From: Candidatus Pullilachnospira intestinigallinarum
GTDB taxonomy: Bacteria; Bacillota; Clostridia; Lachnospirales; Lachnospiraceae
Length of the DNA: 57,861 nucleotides
Direction: 5' to 3'
Assembly (NCBI GenBank): GCA_018711275.1
Contig: DVIN01000053.1
Location: 1 to 57,861 of the forward strand
The position numbers were made by a program, and so were the translations under genes. Each line of letters begins with the position of its first letter. Within the stretch, counting starts at the first letter, position 1. Positions 18,594 through 27,737 of the stretch are shown here, in pieces. The notes beneath the pieces are model-generated. The model worked only from the letters and a program-made list of their open reading frames with translations. It was not told where the DNA came from and made no database searches.

Positions 18594-19658
18594 ATGGATA
18601 TCAAATTTATAAAAAGAGACCAGCTGAAGGAAAAACCGGATGAGACAAAGCTGGGATTTGGAAAGTATTTTACCGACTATATGTTTGTCATGGATTACGA
18701 CGAGGAGCAGGGCTGGCACGACGCGGTGATTATGCCTTACGGACCTATTCCCATGGATCCCTCCACCGTAGTGCTGCATTACGCGCAGGAAACCTTTGAG
18801 GGTCTGAAAGCATACCGCAGAGCAGACGGAAAGATTCAGCTGTTCCGTCCGGAGATGAACGCCAGAAGAATGATGCGCTCCAACGAGCGTCTCTGCATGG
18901 CCGTATTTCCCGAGGAGATGTTTGTGGAAGCGGTGAAGGCTCTGGTAAAGGTGGAAAATGAATGGGTTCCTTCCCAGCCGGATACCTCCCTCTATATTCG
19001 TCCTTTTGAGTTTGCCACAGAGTCCACCCTTGGCGTGCATCAGGCGAAAGCATATAAATTTGTGATTATTCTTTCTCCGGTGGGCGCATACTATGAGGAA
19101 GGCCTGGATCCCGTGAAGATTATGGTGGAAGATGAGTATGTAAGAGCCGTCAAAGGCGGCACCGGCTTTGCAAAATGCGGAGGAAACTACGCAGGTTCCA
19201 TCATCGGTCAGGTGAAGGCGGAGAAAGCGGGATGTGCGCAGGTACTGTGGCTGGACGGCGAGCAGAGAAAATATGTGGAGGAAGTGGGATCCATGAACAT
19301 TATGTTCAAGATCGACGGGGAGATTTATACGGCGCCCATCGAGGGAACCGTACTGCCCGGTGTTACCAGAGATTCCATTATCCATATTCTGAAGGACTGG
19401 GGCTATAAAGTAAATGAGACGAGACTTTCCATTGACGATCTGATGCAGGCCGGAAGAGACGGACGTCTGGAAGAGGTGTTCGGAACCGGAACCGCAGCCG
19501 TAATCTCTCCGGTGGGAGGACTGGTGTATAAGAATGAAGAACTGACCGTCAATGATTTCAAGATCGGTGAGCTTACCCAGAAGCTGTATGACTGTCTGAC
19601 CGGTATCCAGTGGGGAAGACTGGAAGACAAATACGGCTGGACCACTGTGGTGGAATAA
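18594..19658 (+). CDS. ilvE: Branched-chain amino acid aminotransferase
   Basis: A 354-residue fold-type IV PLP aminotransferase interconverting Leu, Ile and Val with their 2-oxo acids using glutamate/2-oxoglutarate. The PLP lysine is K194 in GGTGFAKCGGNYAGS, followed by EVGSMNIMF. This is the longer BCAT form (compare the Bacillus IlvE/IlvK type). I chose ATG 18594 because AGGAGGAG lies 5-12 bases upstream; an in-frame ATG 24 bases earlier has no ribosome site. It is a single-gene transcript with its own promoter and terminator. Confidence 0.94.
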   Translation: MDIKFIKRDQLKEKPDETKLGFGKYFTDYMFVMDYDEEQGWHDAVIMPYGPIPMDPSTVVLHYAQETFEGLKAYRRADGKIQLFRPEMNARRMMRSNERLCMAVFPEEMFVEAVKALVKVENEWVPSQPDTSLYIRPFEFATESTLGVHQAKAYKFVIILSPVGAYYEEGLDPVKIMVEDEYVRAVKGGTGFAKCGGNYAGSIIGQVKAEKAGCAQVLWLDGEQRKYVEEVGSMNIMFKIDGEIYTAPIEGTVLPGVTRDSIIHILKDWGYKVNETRLSIDDLMQAGRDGRLEEVFGTGTAAVISPVGGLVYKNEELTVNDFKIGELTQKLYDCLTGIQWGRLEDKYGWTTVVE

Positions 19659-19755
19659 GCAGAAGAGAGGGTTTGTCCCCGGGGGCCCGTCCCGCGGACC
19701 GCGCCGATTACGGACGGCGCATACGGGGCGGCAGGAAAACAGAAGAATCATGAGG

Positions 19756-19784
19756 ACGCTGCGGATTTTCCGCAGCGTTTTTTC
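19756..19784 (+). terminator. Terminator after ilvE
   Basis: ACGCTGCGGA/TCCGCAGCGT forms a perfect 10-bp stem with a 3-base loop and a T-run. Confidence 0.9.
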
Positions 19785-19864
19785 CGCGGCGGGAGGGAAG
19801 GACAAGCGACGCCCGGAAAAAAACGGAAATCTCAGCGGAAAAACCGCGTAACGGAGGAAAAAGG

Positions 19865-21328
19865 ATGGATCAGAACAGGACGCCGCTTCTGGATGCGGTG
19901 GCAGAGTACGCGGCCGGCGAGCCGGCCTATTTTAAAATTCCGGCCCATCGGTTTGAGCGGGGCATCAGTCCCAGATGGAGGAAATGGACGGGAGACGGTA
20001 TATTCCGGTTTGACCTGACAGAAGCGGAGGGTCTGGATGACCTGCACGGCGCCCAGGGGGTGATCCGCCAGGCACAGGAGCTGGCCGCCGACCTTTACGG
20101 GGCCAGGAAAACGTATTTTCTGGTCAATGGAACCACCTGCGGCAATGAGGCCATGATCCTGGCCGCCTGCCGGGAGGGGGAGAAGATTCTGGTGCCGAGA
20201 AATGCTCACAAATCCGTGCTGATGGGACTGATTCTCAGCGGCGCCCATCCGGTGTATCTGATGCCTCCCCGACAGGAGGAGAGCGGGCTTTTTGGGGGAA
20301 TCACCCCCCGGCAGGTGGAGGAAGGATTCCGGCAGCATCCGGACTGCCGCAGCGTTTTTCTGGTGAGTCCCACCTACTACGGTATTTTAAGCGACATTCG
20401 CGGGATTGCCCGTGTCTGTCATGAACACGACGCCCTGCTGCTGGTGGACGAGGCCCATGGGGCCCATCTCTATTTTGGCGGGGGACTGCCCCGGGGCGCC
20501 ATTTCTGAGGGCGCGGATCTGTGTGTCCAGAGTACCCACAAAGTGGCAGGATCTCTGACGCAGAGTTCCATGCTCCATGTGGGATCAGACCGGGTGGATC
20601 CGGGAAGGCTGGAAAGCTGTCTGCATATGGTACAGAGTACAAGCCCCTCCTATCTTCTGATGGTATCTTTGGATGCCGCCCGTTATGAACTGGCACGCAA
20701 TGGGACCGGGATGATGGAGCGGGCCTGCCGGATGGCGCAGAAGGCCAGAAGAGCTATCTGCCGGATCCCGGGAATGCACTGCTGGGGAGAGGAGATCCTG
20801 GGGGATGCTGTGCCGGCTCTGGATCCCACCAGACTGGTGATTACCGCCCGGCAGCTGGGTATTTCCGGCTATCAGCTGGCGGATCTGCTCTATGAGGAGT
20901 ATCAGGTGGGAATGGAACTGGCCGATGACAGCCGGGTGGTGGCGGTGGTCACCTGGGCCAACACCGGGGAGGAGATGAACCGCCTGACGGCGGCGCTGGA
21001 GGATATCAGCAGAAGATACCGGGATTCTGTTCGCGGGGCGCTGTCTGACGCGCAGCCGCATCCGACGCTGCCGCCCTATGTGCTCAGCCCGAGAAAAGCT
21101 TTTTTTGCCCCGAAAAAATCCATTCCCTGGCGGGAGGCTGTGGGAAAAATTGCCGGGGAATCTCTGATTCCCTATCCGCCGGGCATCCCTCTGGTATATC
21201 CGGGGGAACGGATCAGCCCTGAAATCTGGGAGTACATGGAGCGATACCGGAGCGCCGGCCTTCATTTCCACGGGCCGGCGGACAGAAATTTATCCGAATT
21301 TCAGATAATTCCGGAAGAAATCCTGTGA
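19865..21328 (+). CDS. Orn/Lys/Arg decarboxylase family protein (SpeA-like)
   Basis: A 487-residue fold-type I PLP decarboxylase of the small Gram-positive group that includes Bacillus SpeA (arginine decarboxylase) and YaaO. The PLP lysine is K226 in STHKVAGSLTQSS, with LLVDEAHGAH preceding it (Asp that contacts the PLP ring) and the family glycine-rich FLVNGTTCGN. The C-terminal domain ends with PPGIPLVYPGE. Agmatine or cadaverine formation is plausible; the substrate cannot be decided from sequence. No agmatinase or spermidine synthase is adjacent. Confidence 0.88.
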   Translation: MDQNRTPLLDAVAEYAAGEPAYFKIPAHRFERGISPRWRKWTGDGIFRFDLTEAEGLDDLHGAQGVIRQAQELAADLYGARKTYFLVNGTTCGNEAMILAACREGEKILVPRNAHKSVLMGLILSGAHPVYLMPPRQEESGLFGGITPRQVEEGFRQHPDCRSVFLVSPTYYGILSDIRGIARVCHEHDALLLVDEAHGAHLYFGGGLPRGAISEGADLCVQSTHKVAGSLTQSSMLHVGSDRVDPGRLESCLHMVQSTSPSYLLMVSLDAARYELARNGTGMMERACRMAQKARRAICRIPGMHCWGEEILGDAVPALDPTRLVITARQLGISGYQLADLLYEEYQVGMELADDSRVVAVVTWANTGEEMNRLTAALEDISRRYRDSVRGALSDAQPHPTLPPYVLSPRKAFFAPKKSIPWREAVGKIAGESLIPYPPGIPLVYPGERISPEIWEYMERYRSAGLHFHGPADRNLSEFQIIPEEIL

Positions 21329-21416
21329 CGGAGCCGTAAAGTTCATGCTATAATAAACGGGTAAGACCAGACGGCAGAAATCCATCTGCCGTGTCAGACA
21401 CAGGAGGATGAAAGGA

Positions 21417-22169
21417 TTGAAACTGATTTCTTGGAATGTGAACGGGCTGAGAGCCTGTGTCACGAAAGGATTTATGGATTTTTTTACCCGGGCGGACGCG
21501 GATATTTTCTGTATTCAGGAAAGTAAACTTCAGGAAGGACAGATTGAGCTGCCTCTTGACGGGTATTATCAGTACTGGAATTACGCTGAAAGAAAGGGAT
21601 ATTCGGGAACCGCCGTATTTTCCCGGAGAGAGCCTCTTTCGGTTGCCTATGGCATCGGCGTAAAGGAGCACGATCAGGAGGGAAGGGTGATTACTCTGGA
21701 ATTCGGGGAGTTTTATCTGGTGACGGTTTACACCCCCAATTCACAGAACGAACTGGCCAGACTGTCCTATCGTATGGAGTGGGAGGACGCGTTTCTGGCC
21801 TACCTGAAAAAACTGGAGAAGAAAAAACCGGTGATTTTCTGCGGAGACCTCAATGTGGCACATCGGGAGATTGATCTGAAAAATCCCAAAACCAACCGGC
21901 GCAATGCCGGGTTCACCGATGAAGAGCGGGAAAAGTTTTCCCGTCTTCTGGAAAGCGGATTTATCGATACATTCCGGTATTTCTATCCGGATCAGGAACA
22001 GATTTATTCCTGGTGGTCTTACCGCTTCCGGGCCAGGGAGAAAAATGCGGGATGGCGCATTGATTATTTCTGTGTTTCTGAAAGCCTGAAGGACCGGCTG
22101 GTGGACGCGAAAATTCTTACAGATGTGATGGGATCGGATCACTGCCCGGTGGAACTGGATATACGATGA
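21417..22169 (+). CDS. exoA: Exodeoxyribonuclease III (AP endonuclease)
   Basis: A 250-residue Xth/ExoA-type repair enzyme acting at abasic sites. Motifs: [20 protein letters not shown] (metal-binding Glu), [43 protein letters not shown] and the catalytic SDHCPV. I favour the TTG start at 21417: AGGAGG is 9 bases upstream, whereas it directly abuts the in-frame ATG at 21408, and the family starts at MKLISWN. A TATAAT (21349-21354) upstream provides a promoter. Confidence 0.93.
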   Translation: MKLISWNVNGLRACVTKGFMDFFTRADADIFCIQESKLQEGQIELPLDGYYQYWNYAERKGYSGTAVFSRREPLSVAYGIGVKEHDQEGRVITLEFGEFYLVTVYTPNSQNELARLSYRMEWEDAFLAYLKKLEKKKPVIFCGDLNVAHREIDLKNPKTNRRNAGFTDEEREKFSRLLESGFIDTFRYFYPDQEQIYSWWSYRFRAREKNAGWRIDYFCVSESLKDRLVDAKILTDVMGSDHCPVELDIR

Positions 22170-22182
22170 CTAGGAGGATGGC

Positions 22183-24045
22183 ATGAGTGAAAGAAAAGTA
22201 CAATGGCCGGCAGGTCCGGGAGATCCGGAACGGCTGGGGGTAACCAGAACGGATGACGGGTATAATTTTGCCCTGGAGTTAGCCGGAGAGGAAGAGATCT
22301 TTCTGGAATTTTACCGAAAAGGCCATTCGGAGCCCTGTATGGAGATCGCGATTCCCCAAACTTACCGAACCGGAAATGTATGGGCGGTGAAGGTGAGACA
22401 ACCCCGGCTGTCCTCTTTTGTCTACCGGTACCGGCGGGGGGAGAAGTATTTTGTGGATCCCTGGGCGCCGCTGGTTTGGGGAAAAGGTGTGTTCGGGACG
22501 ATTCCGGAAGATTATGGCCCGCTGTCGGGAGGCGTCCTTGCCGGAACGAAAGTCGGGGGAGAAAGACCGCGGATTTCCTATGAGGATATGGTGATTTACA
22601 AGATACATGTAAGGGGCTACACCATGCAGAAGAATTCCCGGGTGAAAAAAAAGGGTACTTTCCGGGGGGTTCAGGAGAAAATCCCGTATTTCCGGGAACT
22701 GGGAGTTACCTCGCTGGAGCTGATGCCCGCCTATGATTTTCAGGAATATCCGCCCAGACCGGAAAAAACGGTCCGGTATCAGCTGGCGTCCGCAGCGCCT
22801 GAAAGATTGAATTTCTGGGGATATGCGCCGGGAGATTACTTTGCTCCGAAAACCTCCTACTGTGCGGGGAAGGACCCCGAGCGGGAGGTGAAAGAGCTGG
22901 TGGAGGCTCTTCACGAGGCGGAAATGGAATGTCTTATGGATTTCTATTTTCCGGGACATATCCGTCCGGATCTGGTGCTGCAGGTGCTGCGGTTCTGGAG
23001 GCGGGAGTACCAGGTGGATGGCTTTGTGCTTCTGGGAGACGGCGTGCGGATGGATGAGCTGGCCGCCGATCCCATGCTGGCGGATACGAAGCTGCTGTGC
23101 CCCGGCTTTGACCTGCGGCAGATTTACGGGAATACCCTCCCCGGGAAAAAACAGATCGGTGAATACAACTGCGGTTTTCAGGACGCCATGCGCCGGTTTC
23201 TCAAGGGGGATGAGGATCAGATCAACAGTTTTCAGTATTATGTGAAGAAGAATCCCGCCGGCTGCGGCACTGTACAGTATATGGCCAACCATGACGGATT
23301 TACGCTGGCGGATCTGGTATCTTATGATTACCGTCATAACGAGGAAAACGGGGAAGCCAACCGGGACGGCACAAGCTACAATTACAGCTGGAACTGCGGG
23401 GCGGAGGGCCCCACCCGACGGCAGATGATCCTGGAGCTGCGGAGACGCCAGATGCGCAATGCCATCCTTCTGCTTTTTCTTTCTCAGGGGACCCCGCTGA
23501 TTTTCGGGGGAGATGAATTCGGAAACAGCCAGGGAGGCAACAACAACGCTTACTGCCAGGATAATGTCACCGGCTGGACAGACTGGAGTCAGGCCAGGAA
23601 ATTTTCCGATTTTACGGAGTTTGTAAAGCGGGTAATCCGGTTCAGAAAGGACCATCCGATCCTTCATATGCCCTGCGAGCTCCGTGCGACGGACTACCGC
23701 TCCCTGGGATGGCCGGAGATCTCTTTCCATTCCGAGCGGGCCTGGTATGCCAACCAGGAAAATACCTGCCGGGAAATCGGGGTCCTCTACTGCGGGGCCT
23801 ACGCCAAAAAAGCGGACGGCAGTGACGATGATTTCCTTTATGTGATTTACAATATGCACTGGTCGGAGCATATGTTTGCCCTTCCCGATCTGCCGGAGGG
23901 AAGGCGCTGGTATCTGGCGGTGGACAGCGGAAGGAAGGATGCGGAAGCTGTCCGAAACGCCGGAGAAGAGCTTCCCCTTGAGGAAAAGAAGAGCCTGAAG
24001 GTGGGGCCCAGAAGAATACTTGTATTAATTGGAAAGCAGGGATAA
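22183..24045 (+). CDS. GlgX/isoamylase-like GH13 protein lacking catalytic residues
   Basis: A 620-residue homologue of glycogen-debranching enzymes: an N-terminal CBM48-like beta domain (about 1-125), a GH13 barrel (about 140-520) and a C-terminal beta domain. Alignment of the conserved regions by eye shows that the key residues are lost. Region II, normally GFRFD with the nucleophile Asp, is GFVLL (Leu at 284). Region III, normally with the acid/base Glu, reads LLCPGFD (Cys306). Region I is the altered MDFYFPGH. Region IV, ANHD (Asp371), is intact. The frame is complete and well conserved otherwise, so this looks like a maintained pseudoenzyme, possibly a glycan-binding or regulatory protein, rather than a decaying gene. 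Confidence 0.8.
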   Translation: MSERKVQWPAGPGDPERLGVTRTDDGYNFALELAGEEEIFLEFYRKGHSEPCMEIAIPQTYRTGNVWAVKVRQPRLSSFVYRYRRGEKYFVDPWAPLVWGKGVFGTIPEDYGPLSGGVLAGTKVGGERPRISYEDMVIYKIHVRGYTMQKNSRVKKKGTFRGVQEKIPYFRELGVTSLELMPAYDFQEYPPRPEKTVRYQLASAAPERLNFWGYAPGDYFAPKTSYCAGKDPEREVKELVEALHEAEMECLMDFYFPGHIRPDLVLQVLRFWRREYQVDGFVLLGDGVRMDELAADPMLADTKLLCPGFDLRQIYGNTLPGKKQIGEYNCGFQDAMRRFLKGDEDQINSFQYYVKKNPAGCGTVQYMANHDGFTLADLVSYDYRHNEENGEANRDGTSYNYSWNCGAEGPTRRQMILELRRRQMRNAILLLFLSQGTPLIFGGDEFGNSQGGNNNAYCQDNVTGWTDWSQARKFSDFTEFVKRVIRFRKDHPILHMPCELRATDYRSLGWPEISFHSERAWYANQENTCREIGVLYCGAYAKKADGSDDDFLYVIYNMHWSEHMFALPDLPEGRRWYLAVDSGRKDAEAVRNAGEELPLEEKKSLKVGPRRILVLIGKQG

Positions 24046-24046
24046 G

Positions 24047-24670
24047 ATGAAAGCCTGGGAGCATTTTAAAACCATCACCACGCACAAGCTGCTGGTGATG
24101 AAATACTGTTTTCGGATCGGACTGTACCGTCAGGGACTGTGTCACGATCTGTCCAAATATTCCTGGACCGAGTTCCGGGTGGGAATCCGGTATTACCAGG
24201 GAAACCGGAGCCCCAACAATGCGGAGCGGGAGGATACGGGTCTGTCCACCTCCTGGCTGCATCACAAAGGAAGAAATAAGCACCATTTTGAGTACTGGGT
24301 GGATTACGGTCTACGGTCGGACCGGGTGCTGGAGGGGGTTCCCATGCCCCGGCGCTATATCGCGGAGATGATTATGGACCGGATCAGCGCGTCGCGGGTG
24401 TATTCGCCGGATACCTATACAGACCGGTCGCCGCTGGAATATTATCAGAAAGGAAAAGACCGGTTGTGGTTTATTCACCCGGATACCCGGGAACAGATGG
24501 AATACCTGCTGCGGATGATCGCCGTAAAGGGCGAGGACGCGGCGCTGAGATACATCCGGAAGGTATATCTGAAAAACAAAGGGCGTTTTGCCTGTCCGGG
24601 GGATACTTACCGTTCCCGGGCCACAAAAGAGAAGTTAAAAGACAGTAGAGGGGAGAAACGGACATCATGA
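24047..24670 (+). CDS. DUF5662 family protein
   Basis: A 207-residue protein that I match to the DUF5662 family. It is rich in His, Tyr and Trp with repeated metal-site-like segments: CHDLSKYSWTEF, HHKGRNKHHFEYW and MDRISASRVY. The HD-containing first motif and the following HH/HxxH-like spacing suggest a helical metal-binding fold, but no activity is known. It starts 2 bases after the GH13 gene and its end overlaps the aminotransferase start, so the three genes form one transcription unit. Confidence 0.75.
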   Translation: MKAWEHFKTITTHKLLVMKYCFRIGLYRQGLCHDLSKYSWTEFRVGIRYYQGNRSPNNAEREDTGLSTSWLHHKGRNKHHFEYWVDYGLRSDRVLEGVPMPRRYIAEMIMDRISASRVYSPDTYTDRSPLEYYQKGKDRLWFIHPDTREQMEYLLRMIAVKGEDAALRYIRKVYLKNKGRFACPGDTYRSRATKEKLKDSRGEKRTS

Positions 24671-25857
24671 AATTTGCAAAAAGAATGGACCGGTTTGGAA
24701 CCAGCATTTTCAGCGTACTGCTGGAGAAGAAGAACCGAAAGCTGGCAAAAGGGGAAGAAGTGATCGATCTGAGCATCGGTACGCCCAATATTCCTCCGGC
24801 GCCTCATATTATCCAGGCGCTGACGGAAGCGGCTTCCGACGGAAAAAATTATGTCTATGCCATCCAGGATCTTGAGGAGCTTCATCAGGCGGTGGCGGTA
24901 TGGTATCAGAGACGGTACGGGGTGGCCATTGATCCGCAGCGGGAGGTGGTATCCCTTCTGGGTTCCCAGGAGGGCCTTTCTCATATTGCCCTGACCCTGG
25001 TGGATCCGGGGGATGTGGTGCTGGTGCCGGATCCCTGTTACCCGATATTCGGCGACGGTCCCCTGCTGGCGGGCGCAAAGCTTCACTATATGCCTCTGAA
25101 GAAGGAAAATGATTATCTCATCGACTTCGATCAGATTCCGGAGGAGGTGGCCAGGGCGGCGAAGCTGATGGTGGTCTCCTATCCCAACAATCCCACCACA
25201 GCCATGGCGCCCGGCTGGTTTTACGAAAAACTGATTGCTTTCGCAAAGAAATATGAGATTGCCGTACTGCATGACAATGCGTACAGTGAGCTGGCTTTCG
25301 GAATGGAGACCAGCGGAAGCTTTCTTCAGTATCCCGGTGCGAAGGAGGTGGGCGTGGAATTCAATTCTCTGTCAAAAACCTACGGTCTTGCGGGAGCCAG
25401 AATCGGTTTCTGTATCGGGAACCGGGAGATCGTGGAGAAACTGACGGCTCTGAAATCCAATACGGATTACGGAATGTTCCTTCCCATTCAGAAGGCGGCC
25501 ATCGCCGCCATCACCGGAGATCAGTCCTGTGTAAAGGAAACCAGAGAAGCGTATCAGAGACGAAGAGACTGCTTCTGTGAGGAAATGGCTCTTGTGGGCT
25601 GGAAGATAGAAAAATGTCCCGCCACCATGTTTGTGTGGGCTCCCATACCGGACACCTATGATTCTTCCGTGGAATTCTGTGAAAACCTTCTGGAGCGGGC
25701 CGGTGTGGTAGTGACGCCGGGAAGTGCCTTCGGCCCTTCGGGAGAAGGATTCGTGCGGGTGGCGCTGGTGCAGGATGAGAATAAGATCCGGCGGGCGGCG
25801 GAGCTTGTCCGGGACAGCCGGGTTCTGGAAGGTCCGGAAGAAAAACAGAACGCATAA
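24667..25857 (+). CDS. Class I/II pyridoxal-phosphate aminotransferase
   Basis: A 396-residue fold-type I aminotransferase. PLP lysine K237 lies in NSLSKTYGLAGARIGF; YPNNPT and the VLHDNAYSEL motif (PLP-binding Asp and Tyr) precede it. Overall form resembles LL-diaminopimelate/alanine aminotransferases of the DapL/AlaC group, but the substrate cannot be fixed. It overlaps the DUF5662 gene by 4 bases and ends in a bidirectional terminator. Confidence 0.88.
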   Translation: MKFAKRMDRFGTSIFSVLLEKKNRKLAKGEEVIDLSIGTPNIPPAPHIIQALTEAASDGKNYVYAIQDLEELHQAVAVWYQRRYGVAIDPQREVVSLLGSQEGLSHIALTLVDPGDVVLVPDPCYPIFGDGPLLAGAKLHYMPLKKENDYLIDFDQIPEEVARAAKLMVVSYPNNPTTAMAPGWFYEKLIAFAKKYEIAVLHDNAYSELAFGMETSGSFLQYPGAKEVGVEFNSLSKTYGLAGARIGFCIGNREIVEKLTALKSNTDYGMFLPIQKAAIAAITGDQSCVKETREAYQRRRDCFCEEMALVGWKIEKCPATMFVWAPIPDTYDSSVEFCENLLERAGVVVTPGSAFGPSGEGFVRVALVQDENKIRRAAELVRDSRVLEGPEEKQNA

Positions 25858-25863
25858 AAAAGA

Positions 25864-25919
25864 AAAAGGCCGTATGACCGCTGCAGATAATGTTCTGCGC
25901 CGCAGTCATACGGCCTTTT
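25864..25919. terminator. Bidirectional terminator between the aminotransferase and putP
   Basis: A perfect 15-bp outer stem (25864-25878 with 25905-25919) with A and T runs at its ends and a smaller CTGCAG-type inner stem, placed between convergent genes. Confidence 0.92.
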
Positions 25920-25953
25920 CAGGAAATACTTCCGGATGGAAAGCTCCTGGCTC

Positions 25954-27525
25954 TTATTTTCCGCCGGAGGCAACCCGCTCAAATTCCTGGGTGATTTCCC
26001 TGGAAGGCGCTTTCGTGGCCAGGGATACCGCCACAATGACGATGCAGGAGATGATAAAGGCGGGGAACAGTTCATAGATACTGAAGATACCGCCCAGAGG
26101 ACTCAGAAGCAGGTTCCATACAAACACCATGATACCGCCGGAGAGCATACCCGCAATGGCTCCGGCCCGGTTGATCCGCTTCCAGAAGAGAGAGAACAGC
26201 ATCACCGGTCCGAAGGTGGCGCCAAAACCGGCCCAGGCAAAGGATACGATGGAAAAGATTACGCTGTCCTCATCCCAGGCAATTACGATGCCGATGAGCG
26301 CGATCAGAAGCAGGACAATTCTGGAAACCCGCATAACCACCTTGTCATCCGCCTGATTTTTCTTCATAATGCCTTCATAAATATTCTTGGAGAAGGCGGA
26401 GGCCGCAATCAGAAGGTAGGAATCGGAGGAACTGATGGTGGCCGCCAGAATGCCCGCCATGATTACGCCGGCAAGAACCGGGGACAACAGCGCCTGGGAC
26501 AGTACCACAAACACATTCTCCGCGCCGGAGGATGTGGCCAGGCTGGCCTCCGTGGGAAACAGCGCCCGGCCGATCAGACCGATGCAGACAGCGGCGAACA
26601 GGGAAATCACACACCAGACGGTGGCGATTCTTCTGGACTGTTTCAGCTGTTCTTCCTTGCGGATGGCCATGAAACGCAGCAGAACCTGGGGTACGCCGAA
26701 GTATCCCAGCCCCCAGGACAGGGTGGAGATGATGGTGAGAAAACCATAACTTCCCGCTTCGCCGAACAGGGGAACACCGTCTGCCGCCTGCTGTACGCCG
26801 TTGGCGTCCACCACCGGAGTGGCGATGGCGGTAGGGGAGAAGAATCCCGGGATGGCGCGGGCGTTGTCAATGACCGCTCCCACACCTCCGGCGGAGATAG
26901 TACCCAGCACCAGGATGGTGATCAGGGCAATTACCATAACCACGGCCTGCATGAAATCAGAGGCGCTTTCCGCAAGAAAGCCTCCGATAAAAGTGTACAC
27001 TACCACAAAGACGGCGCCCGCAATCATCATGGAATGATAGGAAAAGCCGAACAGGGTGGAGAACAGCTTTCCGCAGGTAACGAAACAGCTGGCTGCGTAT
27101 ACTGTGAAAAATACCAGGATAAACAGAGCGGAGATGCCCAGGATCACCTTGTTCTTTTCATGAAAACGGTTGCTGAGAAAGTCGGGAACGGTGATGGCGT
27201 CCCCGGAAACCGCCGAGTACCGGCGCAGCCTGCGGGCCACAATCAGCCAGTTGATATAAGTACCGATGGCAAGTCCCAGAGCAGTCCACATGGCGTCGGA
27301 GATTCCGCACCAGTAAGCTACGCCGGGCAGGCCCATCAGCAACCAGCCGCTCATGTCGGACGCTTCCGCGCTCATGGCAGCCACCCATGGGCCCAGAGAA
27401 CGTCCGCCAAGAAAATAGTTTTCAGAGTTTGCCTGTGCTCTTTTGGCAAAGAACAGACCGATGCCGATGACCACCAGCATGTAGGCCGCCATTGCCAGAA
27501 AGATCTTCAGAGTTTCACTTGACAT
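25954..27525 (-). CDS. putP: Sodium/proline symporter PutP
   Basis: A 523-residue SSS-family transporter with about 13 membrane helices. The N-terminus has ENYFLGGRSLGPWVAAMSAEASDMSGWLLMGLPG, the PutP signature including the sodium-site region of TM2; GGFLAESASDFMQ and the TM8 ATISSSDSYLL sodium site are also present. It imports proline with Na+. The start is ATG 27525, preceded by GGGAGGATAAT. It is monocistronic and divergent from fabH. Confidence 0.95.
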   Translation of the reverse strand: MSSETLKIFLAMAAYMLVVIGIGLFFAKRAQANSENYFLGGRSLGPWVAAMSAEASDMSGWLLMGLPGVAYWCGISDAMWTALGLAIGTYINWLIVARRLRRYSAVSGDAITVPDFLSNRFHEKNKVILGISALFILVFFTVYAASCFVTCGKLFSTLFGFSYHSMMIAGAVFVVVYTFIGGFLAESASDFMQAVVMVIALITILVLGTISAGGVGAVIDNARAIPGFFSPTAIATPVVDANGVQQAADGVPLFGEAGSYGFLTIISTLSWGLGYFGVPQVLLRFMAIRKEEQLKQSRRIATVWCVISLFAAVCIGLIGRALFPTEASLATSSGAENVFVVLSQALLSPVLAGVIMAGILAATISSSDSYLLIAASAFSKNIYEGIMKKNQADDKVVMRVSRIVLLLIALIGIVIAWDEDSVIFSIVSFAWAGFGATFGPVMLFSLFWKRINRAGAIAGMLSGGIMVFVWNLLLSPLGGIFSIYELFPAFIISCIVIVAVSLATKAPSREITQEFERVASGGK

Positions 27526-27657
27526 AGATTATCCTCCCTATATTGTTCAGATTCCAGAGGTTCGGCTTCCGTCCGCCCCATCGGATGGAGGAACCCCAAC
27601 TGCTCTGATAATTTACCATTGTAAAGGATTTTTCCCTGATTGTAAATGCTTTTATAT

Positions 27658-27686
27658 TTGACAAACGGAGGAATACGGGCTATACT
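27658..27686 (+). promoter_or_regulatory. Promoter of fabH
   Basis: Consensus TTGACA (27658-27663), 17-base spacer, TATACT (27681-27686). The acpP promoter at 52198-52226 is nearly the same, with TTGACAAAC at the front and CTATACTT at the back. Confidence 0.88.
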
Positions 27687-27700
27687 TTGGAAGGAAATAC

Positions 27701-27713
27701 TTTGATAATCAAA
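27701..27713 (+). promoter_or_regulatory. FabT-like operator in the fabH leader
   Basis: TTTGATAATCAAA is a perfect dyad around a central A, placed about 15 bases after the fabH -10 element, i.e. just into the transcript. It matches the known FabT (MarR-family fatty-acid repressor) box. No fabT gene is in the window. Confidence 0.65.
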
Positions 27714-27737
27714 TTAATTAGGTATCGGGGATAAATT

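Noticed and set aside
25936-27522. Open frame of 528 codons opposite putP
   Set aside because: Low-complexity, charged and hydrophilic translation with no start signals; putP on the other strand has clear SSS-family motifs.
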